Assembly: GCF_900111825.1 (NCBI RefSeq)
Contig: NZ_FOJM01000006.1
Location: 220,506-284,505 of the forward strand
DNA length: 64,000 nucleotides
Direction: 5' to 3'
Source of the DNA: Pedobacter suwonensis
GTDB taxonomy: Bacteria > Bacteroidota > Bacteroidia > Sphingobacteriales > Sphingobacteriaceae
Shown: positions 62,427 through 64,000 of the stretch, in pieces
Numbering within the stretch: position 1 is the first letter of the stretch
Layout: the number at the start of each line of letters is the position of its first letter
The notes under the pieces: model-generated
Seen by the model: only the letters and a program-made list of their open reading frames with translations
Database searches by the model: none
What the model was told of the DNA's origin: nothing
Made by a program: the position numbers and the translations under genes

Positions 62427-62541
62427 GCCGAGGAGGAACGACGAAGTAATCTTTAAGCGTTGGCTGGTATCGATCGTTTTAAGATCGCTCCCCCGGAAAG
62501 TCGGTACAGGCTGTTGGCTAAAGAAGCCTTCCCGCAATGAC
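62427..62541. repeat. GCGAGG/GCAATGACG repeat, second copy
   Basis: CGAGGAGGAACGACGAAGTA on the left, GATCGTTTTAAGATCG hairpin in the middle and CCCGCAATGACG on the right, matching the element at 57514. Confidence 0.75.
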
Positions 62542-62552
62542 GATTTATCCTT

Positions 62553-63491
62553 TTAAACCAGTTTCATTTCTGCCAGTACGCTGTTCATGTTTCTCACTGC
62601 ATCAGCACTTTTATTAAATGCCGCCTGTTCATCTTCTGATAATTTAAAATCGACGATTTTTTCCCAACCATTGCGACCGATTATTACCGGTACACCTAAA
62701 CAAATATCTTGTTGTCCGTATTCTCCCTCCAGGGAAACGCAGCAGGTAAATAGTTTTTTTTCATCGCGTAAAATGGCTTCAACCAATGCTGCACCTGCCG
62801 CACCCGGAGCATACCAGGCTGATGTTCCTATTAAACCAGTTAAAGTAGCGCCACCAACCATGGTATCTGCCGCCACCTGATCAAGCTTAGCTTTATCCAA
62901 TAAATGGCTTACTGGTAAACTTTGGTAAGTAGCTAAACGGGTCAATGGAATCATCGTGGTATCGCCATGGCCACCAATTACAAACCCTTGTAAATCATTA
63001 GGGCTGCAATTTAAAGCTTGTGATAAATAAAATTTGAAACGTGCGCTATCTAACGTTCCACCCATACCAATAATACGGTTTTTCGGCAGTCTTAAAGATT
63101 TTAAGGCCAGATAGGTCATCGTATCCATAGGGTTACTGATCACGATGAAGATGGCTTCAGGAGAGAATTTTAAAATATTTTCGGCAACACCTTTCACAAT
63201 ACCTGCATTAATGCCAATCAATTCTTCGCGGGTCATCCCCGGTTTACGTGGCAAACCCGAAGTAATTACCACTACATCAGAACCTGCGGTTTTGCTATAG
63301 TCGTTCGTTACCCCTGTAATTTTGGTGTCGAAGCCCAAAAGGGTTGCAGTTTGCATCATGTCGATTGCCTTACCTTCGGCAAAACCTTCTTTAATATCCA
63401 ATAATACAAGTTCGTTCGCCAATTCTTTGCGGGCAATATGATCTGCACAAGTGGCACCAACTGCGCCTGCGCCAACAACGGTTACTTTCAT
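62553..63491 (-). CDS. mdh: Malate dehydrogenase
   Basis: A 312-residue NAD-dependent enzyme of the TCA cycle. Rossmann GAGAVGATCADHIARK, the substrate loop GLPRKPGMTREELIGINAGIV (Arg residues that contact malate), the NPMDTMTYLALK and GGHGDTTMIPL active-site segments (His) and LIGTSAWYAPGAAGAALVEAIL are all present. Its length and RKPGM loop fit the LDH-like malate dehydrogenase group common in Bacteroidota. Confidence 0.97.
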   Translation of the reverse strand: MKVTVVGAGAVGATCADHIARKELANELVLLDIKEGFAEGKAIDMMQTATLLGFDTKITGVTNDYSKTAGSDVVVITSGLPRKPGMTREELIGINAGIVKGVAENILKFSPEAIFIVISNPMDTMTYLALKSLRLPKNRIIGMGGTLDSARFKFYLSQALNCSPNDLQGFVIGGHGDTTMIPLTRLATYQSLPVSHLLDKAKLDQVAADTMVGGATLTGLIGTSAWYAPGAAGAALVEAILRDEKKLFTCCVSLEGEYGQQDICLGVPVIIGRNGWEKIVDFKLSEDEQAAFNKSADAVRNMNSVLAEMKLV

Positions 63492-63635
63492 ATATTTATA
63501 TTTTTTGGTTCGCTTTCGTTAAATACCTATCGAAGGTATAAATAAATATAAGGTTAAAAAATGCTTTTCAAAACTTTATAATTTAATCGGGGTTTAATTA
63601 ATCGTCACTAATCATCAATTTTTGTGCTAATAAAT

Positions 63636-64000
63636 ATGGAAAACAAGCCAATCTCAAATATCGATTATAAAGCCTTCGAGGGAAAATGGTATTCTTTATA
63701 TTCTATACCAACCTTGTTGGATAAACATTGGAAACAGACTACTGAGACCTATACTTTAATAGATGATGATCATTTTGATGTATATACCACTTACCATAAG
63801 GATGGGAAACCTGAAGAAAAATCGATCACTTCAAAGCTATTTTTCGACAAGGAAAAAGCCGATGGAGATATGAAAGCCCAGTTTTTATGGCCTTTTAAAA
63901 TTGGCTACTGGATTATAGAGCTGGCTGATGATTACAGTTATGTCGTGGTAGGGCATCCGGATGAAAAATATCTCTTTATTATGGCTCGTGAGCCCAAAAT
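63636..64000 (+). CDS. Lipocalin (Blc-like), 3' end outside the window
   Basis: Partial protein (about 121 residues visible) that starts MENKPISNIDYKAFEGKWYSLYSIPTLLDKHWKQTTETYTL and shows the lipocalin GxW motif (GKWYS) with a run of beta-strands (DDHFDVYTTYHKDGK ... IGYWIIELADDYSYVVVGHP). This is the pattern of the Blc/ApoD outer-membrane lipocalins, but no signal peptide precedes it. The C-terminal third is outside the window. Confidence 0.85.
   Translation, partial: MENKPISNIDYKAFEGKWYSLYSIPTLLDKHWKQTTETYTLIDDDHFDVYTTYHKDGKPEEKSITSKLFFDKEKADGDMKAQFLWPFKIGYWIIELADDYSYVVVGHPDEKYLFIMAREPK

Overview
The window looks like chromosomal DNA of a Sphingobacteriaceae bacterium, most likely Pedobacter or a close relative (Bacteroidota). 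The evidence is the gene order (rpsU, recombinase, hpf, tRNAs, tuf, tRNA-Trp, secE, nusG, rplKAJL, rpoBC, DUF3467), the almost complete absence of Shine-Dalgarno sequences, Bacteroidota promoters (TTG/TTTG, 18-20 bp, TAnnTTTG), TonB-dependent receptors, and dispersed intergenic repeats of the kind common in this family. Genus is an inference from style, not from a search.

Layout. 1-4.7 kb: 3' part of pheT, a small coiled-coil protein, zapA, a well-supported 6S RNA, and rny. 4.7-14.2 kb: an Mpo1-like membrane protein, a TonB receptor with a beta-helix lipoprotein, small unknown proteins, a transglutaminase-like protein and an OlsF-type two-domain acyltransferase. This stretch also carries several 11-bp-phased TTAAC direct-repeat arrays. 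Two of them sit exactly 10 bp upstream of TAnnTTTG boxes: one in front of the TonB operon, the other in front of a roughly 75-nt intergenic transcript that ends in a clean terminator. 14.2-18.6 kb: a helix-hairpin-helix protein, a four-copy tandem array of ~290-bp repeats, an acyl-CoA dehydrogenase and small proteins. 18.6-35.5 kb: the translation/transcription core with five tRNAs. 35.5-50.5 kb: FadL-like porin plus GDSL lipoprotein, miaA, CCA-adding enzyme, Sua5-type protein, two DUF4136 lipoproteins, a glycosyltransferase, dapD, an S4 protein, EcsC, a TlpA-like thioredoxin, a deaminase and an OmpH/Skp-like lipoprotein. 50.5-64 kb: gyrB, bestrophin, a USP-like protein, a sensor kinase/regulator pair, an SRPBCC protein, a truncated globin, a retropepsin-like protease, an S41 peptidase, an AraC regulator, mdh and a partial lipocalin.

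How it fits together. The best candidate for an undescribed system is the 5-14 kb stretch: a phased-repeat (PhoB/OmpR-type) regulon covering an outer-membrane uptake pair and a small RNA, next to an aminolipid (ornithine/glycine lipid) synthase. Phosphate limitation is a reasonable but unproven signal. Other points of regulatory interest are: strong Shine-Dalgarno sequences kept only at rpsU and hpf; a perfect dyad filling the spacer of the fadL-like promoter; a near-leaderless S4-domain gene; a DnaA box upstream of the gyrB promoter; and low-complexity intergenic hairpins that have run into the ends of two coding regions.
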